This document shows positions 55,243 through 64,000 of a stretch of 64,000 nucleotides of DNA, in pieces. Source of the stretch: Comamonadaceae bacterium (GTDB lineage: Bacteria; Pseudomonadota; Gammaproteobacteria; Burkholderiales; Burkholderiaceae_C); contig CANFWH010000005.1 of the NCBI GenBank assembly GCA_947450645.1, positions 38,081 through 102,080 of the forward strand, in the 5' to 3' direction. Under the pieces are notes generated by a model. That model was not told the origin of the DNA. It saw nothing but the letters and a program-made list of their open reading frames with translations, and did no database searches. The position numbers were made by a program, and so were the translations under genes. How positions within the stretch are numbered: position 1 is the first letter of the stretch; each line of letters opens with the position of its first letter.

Positions 55243-56571
55243 ATGAATAACTCATCCTTTGTCCCTTGGTTTCGCTCCGTCGCGCCGTACATCCATACGC
55301 ATCGCGGCAAGACGTTTGTGGTGGCCGTTTGTGGCGAGGCTATTGCGGATGGCAAGCTGAGTCTGATTGCGCAAGATGTGGCGCTGATTCAAAGCATGGG
55401 CGTGAAGATCGTGTTGGTGCATGGTTTCCGTCCGCAGGTCAATGAGCAACTAGCCGCCAAAGGCCATACGCCGCAGTATTCGCATGGGATGCGGATTACG
55501 GATTCGGTGGCGCTGGATTGTGCGCAGGAAGCCGCAGGGCAACTGCGCTATGAGATTGAAGCCGCGTTTAGTCAAGGCTTGCCCAACACGCCAATGGCGG
55601 GATCGACGGTTCGCGTGATCTCGGGTAACTTTTTGACCGCGCGTCCTGTGGGCTTGATTGATGGCGTGGACTTTATTCATTCGGGTTTGGTGCGCAAGGT
55701 GGATACGGTCGCCATCAACCAAGTGCTGGATATGGGTGCTGTCGTGCTCTTGTCGCCGTTTGGTTTTTCGCCCACGGGCGAGGCGTTTAACCTCACCATG
55801 GAAAACGTCGCAACCAGTGTGGCGATTGGTCTGCAAGCCGATAAGCTGATTTTCTTGACTGAGATTGACGGCATTCACACCGATCAAAATGATGCTACAA
55901 GCCCCGTGGATACTGAGCTTCCGCTGGTTGATGCAGAAAAACTTCTTGCGGCTTTGCCTGACGCCACGCAACCCACCGACACGGCGTTTTATTTGCAGCA
56001 CTGCGTGAAGGCCTGCAAATCTGGTGTGGAGCGTTCGCACATCCTGCCCTATGCGGTAGATGGCGCTTTGCTGTTAGAAATTTATGTGCACGACGGCATT
56101 GGCACGATGGTGATTGACGAAAAACTAGAGAGCCTGCGCGAAGCGACGATTGACGATGTGGGTTCGATCTTGCAACTGATTGAGCCCTTTGAACGCGATG
56201 GCACGCTGGTCAAACGCGACCGCACGGAGATTGAGCGCGATGCCAAGTACTACACCGTGATTGAGCACGATGGCGTGATCTTTGGTTGCGCGGCGCTGTA
56301 TTACTTTCCAGAGGCTAAAACAGCGGAGATGGCAGCCCTCACAGTGTCGCCTAATGTGCAAAACCAAGGTGATGGAGAGCGTTTGCTACGGCGCATCGAG
56401 CACCGTGCCAAGGCAGCAGGATTCGAGAGTATTTTTGTGCTGACGACACGCACGACGCATTGGTTTATCAAGCGTGGTTTTGCACCTGTGGATGCCAATT
56501 GGCTACCCGAGGCGCGCAAAAAGAAATACAACTGGGATCGCAAATCGCAGGTGCTGGTGAAGAAGCTCTAA
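55243..56571 (+). CDS. argA: amino-acid N-acetyltransferase (N-acetylglutamate synthase)
   Basis: 442 residues. An amino-acid-kinase-like N-terminal domain (about 1-285; begins [20 protein letters not shown]) and a C-terminal GNAT acetyltransferase domain (about 295-442; [20 protein letters not shown] is the acetyl-CoA loop). It makes N-acetylglutamate, the first step of arginine synthesis, and is feedback-inhibited by arginine. It leads a rightward run with yggX and mnmC. Confidence 0.95.
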   Translation: MNNSSFVPWFRSVAPYIHTHRGKTFVVAVCGEAIADGKLSLIAQDVALIQSMGVKIVLVHGFRPQVNEQLAAKGHTPQYSHGMRITDSVALDCAQEAAGQLRYEIEAAFSQGLPNTPMAGSTVRVISGNFLTARPVGLIDGVDFIHSGLVRKVDTVAINQVLDMGAVVLLSPFGFSPTGEAFNLTMENVATSVAIGLQADKLIFLTEIDGIHTDQNDATSPVDTELPLVDAEKLLAALPDATQPTDTAFYLQHCVKACKSGVERSHILPYAVDGALLLEIYVHDGIGTMVIDEKLESLREATIDDVGSILQLIEPFERDGTLVKRDRTEIERDAKYYTVIEHDGVIFGCAALYYFPEAKTAEMAALTVSPNVQNQGDGERLLRRIEHRAKAAGFESIFVLTTRTTHWFIKRGFAPVDANWLPEARKKKYNWDRKSQVLVKKL

Positions 56572-56597
56572 ATAAAAAACTAAAAGGAAAAACAAAT

Positions 56598-56870
56598 ATG
56601 GCACGCATGGTTAATTGCATCAAACTGGGCAAAGAAGCTGAAGGCTTGGACTTTCCGCCGTACCCAGGTGAGCTTGGGAAAAAGCTTTGGCAGCAAGTGA
56701 GCAAGGAGGCGTGGGCGGCTTGGATCAAGCATCAAACCATGTTGGTAAATGAAAACCGTTTGAATTTGGCAGACGCACGTGCTCGGCAATATTTGGCGCG
56801 CCAGATGGAAAACCACTTCTTTGGCGATGGTGCAGATGCGGCGCAGGGCTATGTCCCACCCGCAGCTTAA
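56598..56870 (+). CDS. YggX-like Fe(2+)-trafficking protein
   Basis: 90 residues, the standard length. Starts [20 protein letters not shown] with the conserved Cys7 and ends near [24 protein letters not shown] precedes the ATG. YggX supports iron-sulfur cluster repair and protects against oxidative damage in the cytoplasm. It follows argA by 26 bp and overlaps the next gene by 20 bp. Confidence 0.94.
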   Translation: MARMVNCIKLGKEAEGLDFPPYPGELGKKLWQQVSKEAWAAWIKHQTMLVNENRLNLADARARQYLARQMENHFFGDGADAAQGYVPPAA

Positions 56871-57903
56871 AAAAGTCAGTATTGTCGGTAGCGGTTTAGC
56901 AGGTGCTGCTTGCGCCAGTGCCTTTGCCCATGCGGGCTGGCGCGTGGTGGTGTATGAGCAAGGTGCGGCACTTGCTGCGGGCGCGTCAGGCGTTCCGATT
57001 GCTTTGTTTGCGCCCAGCATATCGGCTGACGACGCCCCGCACTCGCGCTTGCTACGACGCGGAGTCCATTTGCTTTTGCACGAGTTGCATCGATTAACCA
57101 ATGCGGGCTTGCTGACTGAAGGCGTGGACTGGGCGATGACGGGCGTTTTAGAGCGCTGTATTCGCGGCGATAAAAAACTACCAAGCACATGGCTCGAACC
57201 CCAAGATCCACTTGGCTTGCAAAGCCGTGTGCTTGGCGAGCCTTATTTGACAAGGCCTGCGGGCAAGGCGCAAGAATTATTTCATGGCGCGGCGGGTTGG
57301 GTGAATCCATCACGTTTGATTGCGGCATGGCTGGCGCATCCAAACATCGAGCTTAGAACGCAAGTGCGAATCAATGATTTTGCTTTGCTCAAAGCGGATG
57401 CTGTGGTCGTGGCTTGTGGCTATCAATCGGCTGAATTGCTGCCCGCGCTTAAAGCCACGTTGCAACCGATTCGTGGGCAAGTGGAGTGGGGCGTTTCGTC
57501 CGTTCGAGCTGAGCTTGTCAAAGTTGGCGTTGCCTTCCCTACCAATGGCATGGGACACTTCATTCAAACTCCGAGTACTTGGGTAGCAGGTGCTACTTTT
57601 CAGCGTGACGAGATGGATTTGACACCGCGCGATAAAGACGTTGATAAGAATTTTGAAAAGCTAGCGGCGTTGCTGCCAGAGCTCACAAAGCCCAATCTGG
57701 CAAAGCTTCGTGCCGAGTCAAGCTCGTGGGTGGGTGTGCGAGTGGCGCAAAAAAATCGTCAGCCGCTGGTGATTCAACCTAATGCGAATCGCTATCCCAA
57801 TCTTTGGGTTTGCACGGGACTGGGTTCGCGTGGTTTGAGCCTAGTGGCGTTATGCGCGAGTCGCTTGCTCGCGAGTGTCCAGCACGACTTGGCGCTCGGC
57901 TAA
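56851..57903 (+). CDS. mnmC: MnmC oxidase half: FAD-dependent cmnm5(s2)U34 oxidoreductase
   Basis: 350 residues from the ATG at 56851. FAD motif [18 protein letters not shown] at the N-terminus and [18 protein letters not shown], ending in [22 protein letters not shown]. This corresponds to the C-terminal half of the bifunctional E. coli MnmC; the N-terminal methyltransferase half is absent from this gene and its neighbours. The oxidase removes the carboxymethyl group from cmnm5U34 of tRNA. The end overlaps a convergent gene by 54 bp. Confidence 0.87.
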   Translation: MSHPQLKKVSIVGSGLAGAACASAFAHAGWRVVVYEQGAALAAGASGVPIALFAPSISADDAPHSRLLRRGVHLLLHELHRLTNAGLLTEGVDWAMTGVLERCIRGDKKLPSTWLEPQDPLGLQSRVLGEPYLTRPAGKAQELFHGAAGWVNPSRLIAAWLAHPNIELRTQVRINDFALLKADAVVVACGYQSAELLPALKATLQPIRGQVEWGVSSVRAELVKVGVAFPTNGMGHFIQTPSTWVAGATFQRDEMDLTPRDKDVDKNFEKLAALLPELTKPNLAKLRAESSSWVGVRVAQKNRQPLVIQPNANRYPNLWVCTGLGSRGLSLVALCASRLLASVQHDLALG

Positions 57904-58365
57904 AAACGCTTTCACGGGAGCGACGGCGGCTTCGATTTGCGGCTCTACGCTTTTACCAAATTGCGCAATCATGGCCTCGTAAGTCGCAATCGATTTATCT
58001 GATTGCCCAAGCGCGTTTAGGCGGTAAGCCTTATTGCGCATGGCGCGTGCGACGGATAGCGCAAGCACGAGCTCGGTGCTTTTAGCAAATCGATTGATGA
58101 GTACATCGTACGCAGCGATGGCTTCTTCGCTACGCTCTAATGTCCCTAGTACCACCCCTTTGTTGTACATGGCAGTTGTGAGTACTTGCGTGAACTCGAT
58201 TTTTCGGCGTAGACCAAATTGCGCAATGACGGCGTTGTATTTAAGCAGTGCTTCATCACGCAAACCTTGCGCTGTAAGCGTAATGCCTTCTGTGCAAATG
58301 TCTTGTGCTATTTTTAATGCGTTTTGACTCGCGATGCCGCTCTTCAATGTGCTTTGTTGACTCAT
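57850..58365 (-). CDS. TPR-like repeat protein, function unknown
   Basis: 171 residues with helical repeats of about 35-40 residues, e.g. ALLKYNAVIAQFGLRR, AIAAYDVLINRFAKST and SIATYEAMIAQFGKSV, spaced like tetratricopeptide repeats. No signal peptide. Probably a scaffold for protein interaction. It follows mocA on the minus strand with a 4-bp overlap, suggesting cotranscription, and overlaps mnmC by 54 bp. Confidence 0.75.
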   Translation of the reverse strand: MSQQSTLKSGIASQNALKIAQDICTEGITLTAQGLRDEALLKYNAVIAQFGLRRKIEFTQVLTTAMYNKGVVLGTLERSEEAIAAYDVLINRFAKSTELVLALSVARAMRNKAYRLNALGQSDKSIATYEAMIAQFGKSVEPQIEAAVAPVKAFLAERQVVLDTREQATRA

Positions 58366-58928
58366 GATATTTGTGTGTATGCGTACTGCTGTGCAAGAGA
58401 CAGTGTTTCTGGTGTGTCTACATCCAAAATGCAGCCAACGTCTTCTAGCGGAACGAAGTGTAGGTCGTATAGATGAATGATGTGTTTAGCGCCTTGATCC
58501 CCTTGAAGTTTCAATAAATCAGGTAAGCATATTTTGGAGAATCCAACGGGATGACCGCGTTGACCATGCACCGTGGGCGCGACTACATCATGTTTTTCTA
58601 GGGCAGATGCTAATTGGCGCAGAGTTTCGGGTTGTATGAGAGGGAGATCGGCGGGCAAAATCAACCAACCTGTTGCATTTTTAGTCGCTGCTACTCCAGT
58701 CGCAATGCTGCTACCCATTCCCTGAATGGGTAGGTGCTGCGTGTGCGCTGGTTCAACCATATGCCACGCCAAATCACTGGTTTTTACTGCGTGGAGCACG
58801 TGTTCCAATACCGTATAAGTCCCTCGTTCGGTGGTGATGGGCGATTGCAACTTGCCTTGTTTGCCGCCCGCTGCACGAAATCTAGCACCCTCTCCTGCGG
58901 CGAGAACTATGACGGTGACCTGACTCAC
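58362..58928 (-). CDS. mocA: MocA-like molybdenum cofactor cytidylyltransferase
   Basis: 188 residues; start is GTG at 58928, overlapping the regulator stop by 4 bp. Nucleotidyltransferase motifs: VIVLAAGEGARFRAAGGKQG at the N-terminus, LPADLPLIQPE for metal binding and GQRGHPVGFS. MocA converts Moco to its cytosine dinucleotide form used by xanthine-dehydrogenase-family enzymes such as the IorB encoded divergently at 60575. The regulator, mocA and the TPR gene appear to form one transcript. Confidence 0.85.
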   Translation of the reverse strand: MSQVTVIVLAAGEGARFRAAGGKQGKLQSPITTERGTYTVLEHVLHAVKTSDLAWHMVEPAHTQHLPIQGMGSSIATGVAATKNATGWLILPADLPLIQPETLRQLASALEKHDVVAPTVHGQRGHPVGFSKICLPDLLKLQGDQGAKHIIHLYDLHFVPLEDVGCILDVDTPETLSLAQQYAYTQIS

Positions 58929-59956
58929 AGGCTGACTTTAGCGTTGGGCGCAAGCTTGCGATAGAGTGTTGCGCGGCTAATGCCTAGTTTGCGCGCGGCC
59001 TCGGCGACATTGCCTCTCGTGCCTTGAATCGCTTGCTTGATCAATTGACCCGTGACTTCTTTGAGCGGCAGTTGTTCAGTCATCGTGATAGTTGACGTTT
59101 GTTGGCGTGGCAGCAACGGCGCTGCATTGACACGCAGCCCTGACCATAGCGGCACATCGAGACAAGGTTTGCTTATTCTGGCCGCGTCAAAAAAATGTTC
59201 GAAAGTCGTGGCAAAAAGATCGTTAGCGTGGGTTGAACGGTGGGCACTCAGCATTTTTTGTGCAACCTGATTAAAGCCAAGTACATGACCGTCCGTGTCT
59301 AACGCTAGCAAACCATCGGATGCATCACCAAGATTGATACCCGGCCAGTTCACGCGCACCATGAGCGCATAAGGGAGGTTGTGCACCATGGCGTTTTCGA
59401 TGCCGCTTGCTGCATGCGCGACAAGGTGCATGAGCTCAGGGCGCTCTTTTGCATCAATGCCAGTTAAGTCGAGCATACCGATGCATTGACCTTTGGGCGA
59501 GAACAGCGGTGCGCCCGCGCAGCTGTAGACACTGGTGGCATTAAAAAAGTGTTCGGTGCGGTGTAACCAAACTGGTTTTTGTTCGTGCAGTGCCGAACCG
59601 ATAGCGGATGTGCCGATGCTGTGCTCGGATAGATTCACGCCAATGCGGGTGATGCTGCTCGCACGGACGTCGCTGGTATCAATGTCTCCGCCTGTATGGA
59701 TCACAACGCCTTGGCTATCTGTCAAGATGGCAAAGTAGCGGGTGCTGGCAATGGCCGTCCCCAGTTTTTGCAAAGCGCTTTGCGCCGCTTTTAATAAGTC
59801 ATGGTTGGCTTCTTCAGTGCGCTTTAGCGCTTCGTGCGGCACGCTATCAAAAGCGAGGGACTCCTCAGGCATGCGCCCTTGCGCCAAGCAGCGTCGCCAT
59901 GATTGCTCTAACCATGGACGATCCTGCCAAGAAGAGGGAAAGGTAACCGTTGTCAT
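58925..59956 (-). CDS. GAF-Fis regulator, AcoR-like without AAA+ domain
   Basis: 343 residues from the ATG at 59956 (a GTG at 59974 is earlier). The N-terminal SWRRCLAQG segment and a GAF-like domain (about 55-180) resemble AcoR, followed by a PAS-like segment (about 205-260) and a C-terminal Fis-type HTH (GNVAEAARKLGISRATLYRKL). The sigma-54 ATPase domain, normally in between, is missing, so it cannot activate sigma-54 promoters in the usual way. Divergent from iorAB across a 142-bp region; it likely controls that operon. Confidence 0.85.
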   Translation of the reverse strand: MTTVTFPSSWQDRPWLEQSWRRCLAQGRMPEESLAFDSVPHEALKRTEEANHDLLKAAQSALQKLGTAIASTRYFAILTDSQGVVIHTGGDIDTSDVRASSITRIGVNLSEHSIGTSAIGSALHEQKPVWLHRTEHFFNATSVYSCAGAPLFSPKGQCIGMLDLTGIDAKERPELMHLVAHAASGIENAMVHNLPYALMVRVNWPGINLGDASDGLLALDTDGHVLGFNQVAQKMLSAHRSTHANDLFATTFEHFFDAARISKPCLDVPLWSGLRVNAAPLLPRQQTSTITMTEQLPLKEVTGQLIKQAIQGTRGNVAEAARKLGISRATLYRKLAPNAKVSL

Positions 59957-60098
59957 ACCGCAAATTATGCGCACCCATTTGTCGCATTTTGAGAATGAAA
60001 TGACCTAAACGAAGCAAACTAGGGTAAGTCCTAATTTGGCGCACTAGCACGGAAGCGGTGCAAGGCATACACCAAATTTTTACATTAAGGAGCACCCC

Positions 60099-60563
60099 AT
60101 GAGCGTTCAATTTCAAGTTAACGGCAAGCCGATGACGGCTGCATCTGAAGGTAGCACGCCTTTGCTGTGGGTGCTTCGAGATGAGCTAGGTATGACGGGC
60201 ACCAAGTTTGGCTGCGGGGCGGCGCTTTGTGGTGCTTGCACCGTACATCTGGATGGCGCCCCAGTGCGTTCATGCCAAACACCTGTGGCCAGTGTGGCGG
60301 GTAAGAAAGTCTCCACGATTGAAGGGCTTTCAAAAAACAATGACCATCCACTGCAAAAGGCGTGGATCGCGCACGATGTGCCGCAGTGTGGCTATTGCCA
60401 ATCGGGGCAGCTGATGAGTGCAGCAGCGCTTTTGGCTAAAAACAAAAATCCAAGTGATGCGGATATTGATAACGCGATGAGCGGCAATATTTGTCGCTGC
60501 GGCACTTATCCACGTATCAAGGCTGCGATTAAAGATGCGGCTGCTTCCATGCGCAAAGCTTAA
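60099..60563 (+). CDS. iorA: IorA-like 2Fe-2S subunit of a molybdenum hydroxylase
   Basis: 154 residues. Two [2Fe-2S] clusters: the plant-type set [17 protein letters not shown] with a later Cys in PVRSCQT, and the C-terminal set [13 protein letters not shown] with [11 protein letters not shown]. It carries electrons from the molybdenum subunit. AAGGAG precedes the start. No FAD-subunit gene is present, so electrons go to an unnamed acceptor. The partner iorB starts 11 bp later. Confidence 0.94.
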   Translation: MSVQFQVNGKPMTAASEGSTPLLWVLRDELGMTGTKFGCGAALCGACTVHLDGAPVRSCQTPVASVAGKKVSTIEGLSKNNDHPLQKAWIAHDVPQCGYCQSGQLMSAAALLAKNKNPSDADIDNAMSGNICRCGTYPRIKAAIKDAAASMRKA

Positions 60564-60574
60564 GGAGAACGAAC

Positions 60575-62725
60575 ATGACAACACTAAATACAGTTGAAAC
60601 CTCACGTCGCGGATTCCTCAAAGCTTCGGGAGCCGCATCCACATTGGCCTCCACAGGGTTCATGCTCGGTGTGGCTTTGCCAGAGCGGGCTGCCGCTGCC
60701 GCTACGATTCATACACCCAATGCATGGGTTCATATTGCGGATGACAACACGATTACGCTGCTTTCGGCTCGATCAGAAATGGGACAGGGCGTGTACACGT
60801 CAATGCCGATGCTGATTGCCGAAGAGTTGAATGTTGACATCAAGCAAATCAAGGTAGCGATTGCACCGCCGGGTACTGCCTACACTAATGCGTTACTTGG
60901 AGCGCAAATCACGGGCGGTTCAACGTCGGTACGCGATGGATGGGAAAAGTTGCGCGTCGCGGGCGCTCAAGTGCGAGAGATGTTGCGCTCTGCGGCTGCT
61001 GCGAGCTGGGGCGTTGATTTGGATAAAGTCAAAGCCGATAAAGGCATGCTGACTGCGCCAGGCGGCAAAAAGGCAACTTACGGCGAAATGGCGGAAGCAG
61101 CGTCCCGTATGGCTGTGCCAGAAAAACCAATGATTAAAGATCCTAAGGATTTCAAAATTGTTGGCAAATCCACGAAGCGTTTAGATACGCCCGCTAAAAC
61201 AAACGGAACGGCGCAGTTTGGCATTGACGTGAAGTTGCCCGGCATGGTCTACGCGTCGTTAGAGCAATGCCCCGTGATTGGCGGAAAAGTCGTCAGTTTT
61301 GATGGCGCTAAAGCCAAAGCCATGCCCGGTGTGATCGACGTAGTGCAAATCAATGATGGCGTGGCTGTGGTTGCCAATAGCTACTGGCAAGCGGTGCAAG
61401 CACGCAAGGCGCTCACGGTGCAGTGGGATGAAGGTGCGGTTGCAACGATTGACGAGAAATCCATGCTGGAAGCGAACCGCAAAGCTTTGAGTGAGTCGAA
61501 GGCGTTACCCATTGGTAAGCCAACTGGCGATGTGGCGAAAGCGCTGGCCAGTGCTGCTAAAGTCCTCAAAGCTGAGTACATTATCCCAATGGAGGCGCAC
61601 GCGCCGCTTGAGCCGATGAACTTTACGGCGGACTTCAAAGGCGGCAAATGTATGTTGATTGGTCCAACACAGTTTCAGCAAGGCGCGGTTGGCGCTACGG
61701 CTGCGGTGCTGGGGATCAAACCAGAAGATGTTAGCGTGCAAACCACGTTCTTAGGCGGTGGATTTGGTCGCCGAATCGAACTGGACTTCATTGTGCAAGC
61801 GGCGCAAATCTCTAAAGCAGTTGGTAGGCCTGTCAAACTCTTGTGGTCGCGTGAGGATGATATGACGCATGACTTCTATCGTCCGATGGGCGTGAATCAA
61901 CTCGCAGGTGGCTTGGACGCGGCTGGCAATCCAGTGGCGCTGCACTTCAAAGTAGCTTCGCAGTCGGTGACGCAGCGTGCATTTGGCTTGCCAAAAGATA
62001 CGTTCGATCCTTTCATGGCAGAGGCGGCCGTCGGACCCTACAACATACCAAACACGCAGCATGATCTTGTGATCCACGATACAGGTTTTCGTGTCGGCTA
62101 CTGGCGCTCGGTCAGCCACAACATGAACTCGTTTGCGAACGAGAGCTTTGTGGATGAAATGGCTAAGGCTGCAGGCAAAGATCCATATGCTTTCCGAATG
62201 GGACTTTTGAAAGATAAGCCGCGGTTTGCGAATGTACTCAAGTTGGCTGCGGAAAAAGCAGGCTGGGGTAAAAAGTTATCAACAGGTCATGCATTAGGTA
62301 TTGCGCTGCAAGAGGGTTATGACACCTACATGGCACAGGTTGCAGAAATTTCGGTAGATGCTAATGGCGTTAAGGTTCACAAAGTAACGGTTGCCGTGGA
62401 TGCAGGCCGCCTAGTGAACCCTGACACGGTTGAGGCGCAAATTCAGTCAAGCATTGTGTTTGGCATGAGCGCAGGCTTGATGCAAGAAATCACTATGGAG
62501 AAGGGGCGTGTTTTGCAAACTAACTTTAATAACTTCCCTGTTGTCCGCATGAATGAGTCTCCAAAAATTGACGTCATTTTGGTGAAGAGCACGGAGAAGC
62601 CAGGTGGTATTGGTGAGCCAGCAACGGCGCTCGTCGTTCCTGCAATTGCAAATGCTGTTGCAAGCTTGACTGGAAAGCGTGTGCGGCAATTACCGATCAC
62701 TGCCGAGGCACTGAAAACCGCTTAA
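60575..62725 (+). CDS. iorB: IorB-like molybdopterin subunit (xanthine dehydrogenase family)
   Basis: 716 residues. The N-terminus has the twin-arginine motif SRRGFLKASGAAS and a hydrophobic stretch, so the mature enzyme is probably exported folded with cofactor. Molybdenum-site motifs include GGGFGRRIELD and GGIGEPATALVVP, where Glu is the catalytic base. It resembles isoquinoline 1-oxidoreductase beta subunit, but substrate assignment from sequence alone is weak; other N-heteroaromatics or aldehydes are possible. Confidence 0.92.
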   Translation: MTTLNTVETSRRGFLKASGAASTLASTGFMLGVALPERAAAAATIHTPNAWVHIADDNTITLLSARSEMGQGVYTSMPMLIAEELNVDIKQIKVAIAPPGTAYTNALLGAQITGGSTSVRDGWEKLRVAGAQVREMLRSAAAASWGVDLDKVKADKGMLTAPGGKKATYGEMAEAASRMAVPEKPMIKDPKDFKIVGKSTKRLDTPAKTNGTAQFGIDVKLPGMVYASLEQCPVIGGKVVSFDGAKAKAMPGVIDVVQINDGVAVVANSYWQAVQARKALTVQWDEGAVATIDEKSMLEANRKALSESKALPIGKPTGDVAKALASAAKVLKAEYIIPMEAHAPLEPMNFTADFKGGKCMLIGPTQFQQGAVGATAAVLGIKPEDVSVQTTFLGGGFGRRIELDFIVQAAQISKAVGRPVKLLWSREDDMTHDFYRPMGVNQLAGGLDAAGNPVALHFKVASQSVTQRAFGLPKDTFDPFMAEAAVGPYNIPNTQHDLVIHDTGFRVGYWRSVSHNMNSFANESFVDEMAKAAGKDPYAFRMGLLKDKPRFANVLKLAAEKAGWGKKLSTGHALGIALQEGYDTYMAQVAEISVDANGVKVHKVTVAVDAGRLVNPDTVEAQIQSSIVFGMSAGLMQEITMEKGRVLQTNFNNFPVVRMNESPKIDVILVKSTEKPGGIGEPATALVVPAIANAVASLTGKRVRQLPITAEALKTA

Positions 62726-62733
62726 GGATAGTC

Positions 62734-63723
62734 TTGGAATCTCTTGATCTGCGCGTCCTAAGCGATGCGCTCAATTGGCGAACGAGCGGTCACGGCGTGA
62801 CCCTCGTTACCGTTGTCGAAACGTGGGGCAGTGCTCCGCGTCCAGCGGGCGCGATGCTGGCGGTGCGGGACGATGGTGTGGTTAGCGGCTCGGTCTCGGG
62901 CGGCTGCGTGGAAGACGATTTGATTGCCAGAATCAAATCTGGCGAGCACGCGGGTAGTAAGCCCTCCATGATTGCCTACGGCGTGACAAAAGACGAAGCC
63001 GCGCGCTTTGGTTTGCCATGCGGGGGCACACTGCGTTTGGTGCAGGAGCCCTTACTGGATATGGGCTGGGCGTATGAATTGCTGGCTCGTACGGCTAATC
63101 ACGAGTTGCTGGCTCGCTCACTCACGCTGAGTACGGGTGTGGTTGCTTTGAGAACTGCGACACGGGATGAGGCGATGAAGTTTGATGGGCTCACGCTTAC
63201 CACCATGTTTGGCCCCAAATGGAGGCTTCTTTTGATTGGCGCAGGCCAACTCAGTCAAGCCGTGGCGCAAATGGCGCAAATGCTCGATTTTGAAGTGCTG
63301 GTGTGCGATCCGCGCGAAGAGTACGCCGCCACGCTACGTCTGGGAAACGTCATTCGCGTGGAAGGTATGCCTGACGACGTGGTGCGCGAGATGAAGGCAG
63401 ACGCGCACACGGCCATCGTGGCGCTCACGCATGACTCTAAGCTGGACGATATGGCGCTGATGGAAGCGCTTAAATCAGATGCGTTTTATGTGGGGGCGCT
63501 GGGATCAAGGCGCAATCAAGCCACGCGTAAAACAAGGCTGATTGAGCATTTCGACATGACCGAGGCGGATTTTGCCAAGCTTCACGGGCCTGTCGGGTTG
63601 CGGCTGGGCGCTAAAACGCCCGCTGAGATTGCGGTGTCCATCTTGGCGGAAATTGTGGAAGCCAAGAACGCAACGGCCAACAGCTTAGATAAGACGCCTA
63701 CCCAAGAGGATTGCGCGCTATAA
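62734..63723 (+). CDS. xdhC: XdhC-family molybdenum hydroxylase maturation protein
   Basis: 329 residues; TTG start at 62734 with AAGGA 5 nt upstream, just 8 bp after iorB. XdhC/CoxI N-domain (WGSAPRPAGAMLAV, SGGCVEDDL) and a C-terminal Rossmann domain (LIGAGQLSQAVAQMA, THDSKLDDMALMEAL, VGALGSRRNQATRK). It inserts the sulfurated Moco into the hydroxylase. It closes the iorAB operon and ends at a TATAAT that may serve rpsB. Confidence 0.9.
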   Translation: MESLDLRVLSDALNWRTSGHGVTLVTVVETWGSAPRPAGAMLAVRDDGVVSGSVSGGCVEDDLIARIKSGEHAGSKPSMIAYGVTKDEAARFGLPCGGTLRLVQEPLLDMGWAYELLARTANHELLARSLTLSTGVVALRTATRDEAMKFDGLTLTTMFGPKWRLLLIGAGQLSQAVAQMAQMLDFEVLVCDPREEYAATLRLGNVIRVEGMPDDVVREMKADAHTAIVALTHDSKLDDMALMEALKSDAFYVGALGSRRNQATRKTRLIEHFDMTEADFAKLHGPVGLRLGAKTPAEIAVSILAEIVEAKNATANSLDKTPTQEDCAL

Positions 63724-63851
63724 TTGAGCGGCTTTGCTACTTGGCAAGGCAAATTAGCAAACGGATTCATTCAAGGTGTTTTTTGCCGACTAGTGTGGCA
63801 CGAAACTCGAATCTGTTTTAGACCTTAACCTTTGATTTTATTGGAATAATT
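63719..63851 (+). promoter_or_regulatory. probable rpsB promoter and leader
   Basis: TATAAT at 63719-63724 overlaps the xdhC stop codon; no good -35 match is visible 17 bp upstream, so the promoter is tentative. The leader of about 120 nt before the rpsB ATG is long, as for the autoregulated rpsB leaders of other proteobacteria. Confidence 0.45.
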
Positions 63852-64000
63852 ATGTCAGTATCCATGCGCGATATGCTAGAAGCGGGTGTCCATTTCGGGC
63901 ACCAAACACGTTTCTGGAACCCTAAGATGGCCCCGTTTATTTTTGGCCATCGCAACAAAATTCACATCATTAACTTGGAAAAATCGTTGCCAATGTTCCA
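63852..64000 (+). CDS. rpsB: 30S ribosomal protein S2, 3' end outside the window
   Basis: 49 codons are visible. The N-terminus [18 protein letters not shown] and then [20 protein letters not shown] is unmistakably S2. GGA lies 7 nt before the ATG. S2 binds the 30S subunit head-body junction and is normally followed by tsf, which would be outside the window. Confidence 0.98.
   Translation, partial: MSVSMRDMLEAGVHFGHQTRFWNPKMAPFIFGHRNKIHIINLEKSLPMF

Noticed and set aside
59957..60098. Sigma-54 promoter before iorA
   Set aside because: TTGGCGCAC near 60036 resembles a -24 element, but there is no GC at the right distance for -12, and the regulator lacks the ATPase domain.
1..64000. CRISPR array, prophage, complete insertion sequence, rRNA operon
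   Set aside because: No regularly spaced repeats, no transposase or phage structural genes and no rRNA were seen.

Overview
The window looks like a dense stretch of a betaproteobacterial chromosome, order Burkholderiales. Supporting points are the gene neighbourhoods hrpA-argA-yggX, S41 protease-moeB and trhO-RluA, the leucine/isovalerate (liu) and phenylacetyl-CoA type beta-oxidation genes, the N-acetylglutamate synthase of the ArgA type, and moderate G+C. Genus cannot be fixed from the sequence. Genes are packed tightly: stop/start overlaps, convergent overlaps of 4-54 bp and divergent starts only 11-36 bp apart are common. No stretch over 300 bp lacks a gene. I saw no CRISPR array, prophage or complete insertion sequence.

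Layout. 1-2.6 kb: a DUF1800/DUF1501 pair (the first gene is cut by the window edge). 2.6-3.3: a carboxylesterase. 3.36-7.47: a four-gene operon of circularly permuted ATP-grasp enzyme, alpha-E protein, transglutaminase and the proteasome-like peptidase Anbu. 7.5-9.6: a HipB/HipA-type toxin-antitoxin pair with a palindromic operator, and an AT-rich TfoX N-domain protein. 9.6-11.6: histone-deacetylase-like enzyme and an SRPBCC protein. 11.6-18.2: MoxR ATPase, an unusual DUF58-TgpA fusion, MltB, a HAD phosphatase and a flavoprotein. 18.1-20.8: clpB behind a good sigma-32 type promoter and a hairpin repeat. 20.8-25: acyl-CoA metabolism genes with a Crp/Fnr regulator. 25-29.7: GST, MFS transporter, DUF1993, lexA with a small downstream gene and SOS boxes, asparaginase and RidA. 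29.8-33.7: comEC, a fumarylpyruvate-hydrolase-like protein with a lipoprotein/Tat-like leader, and carbonic anhydrase. 33.7-39.8: leucine degradation (HMG-CoA lyase, both methylcrotonyl-CoA carboxylase subunits, methylglutaconyl-CoA hydratase) with an exported dienelactone-hydrolase-like protein inside the operon. 39.8-40.5: a HigBA/RelE-type toxin-antitoxin pair. 40.6-46.2: ubiquinone-type hydroxylase, DsbC-like protein, M61 peptidase and paaI/paaG/paaF-like genes. 46.2-47.1: an AT-rich orphan. 47.1-58.4: RNA modification and housekeeping (RluA family, TrhO, tRNA-Met, MoeB, S41 protease, HrpA, ArgA, YggX, MnmC oxidase half). 58.4-63.7: a molybdenum-hydroxylase module (MocA, regulator, IorA, IorB, XdhC). 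63.85 onward: the start of rpsB.

Points most worth a second look: the Anbu operon; the DUF58-TgpA fusion; two copies of a dRS3-like hairpin repeat, both in the leaders of proteostasis transcripts (Anbu operon and clpB); a REP-like inverted repeat inserted in frame in hrpA; an undescribed 48-residue gene directly downstream of lexA; and the exported form of a normally cytoplasmic FAH-family hydrolase. No database search was possible, so all family names rest on motifs and recall of family features.
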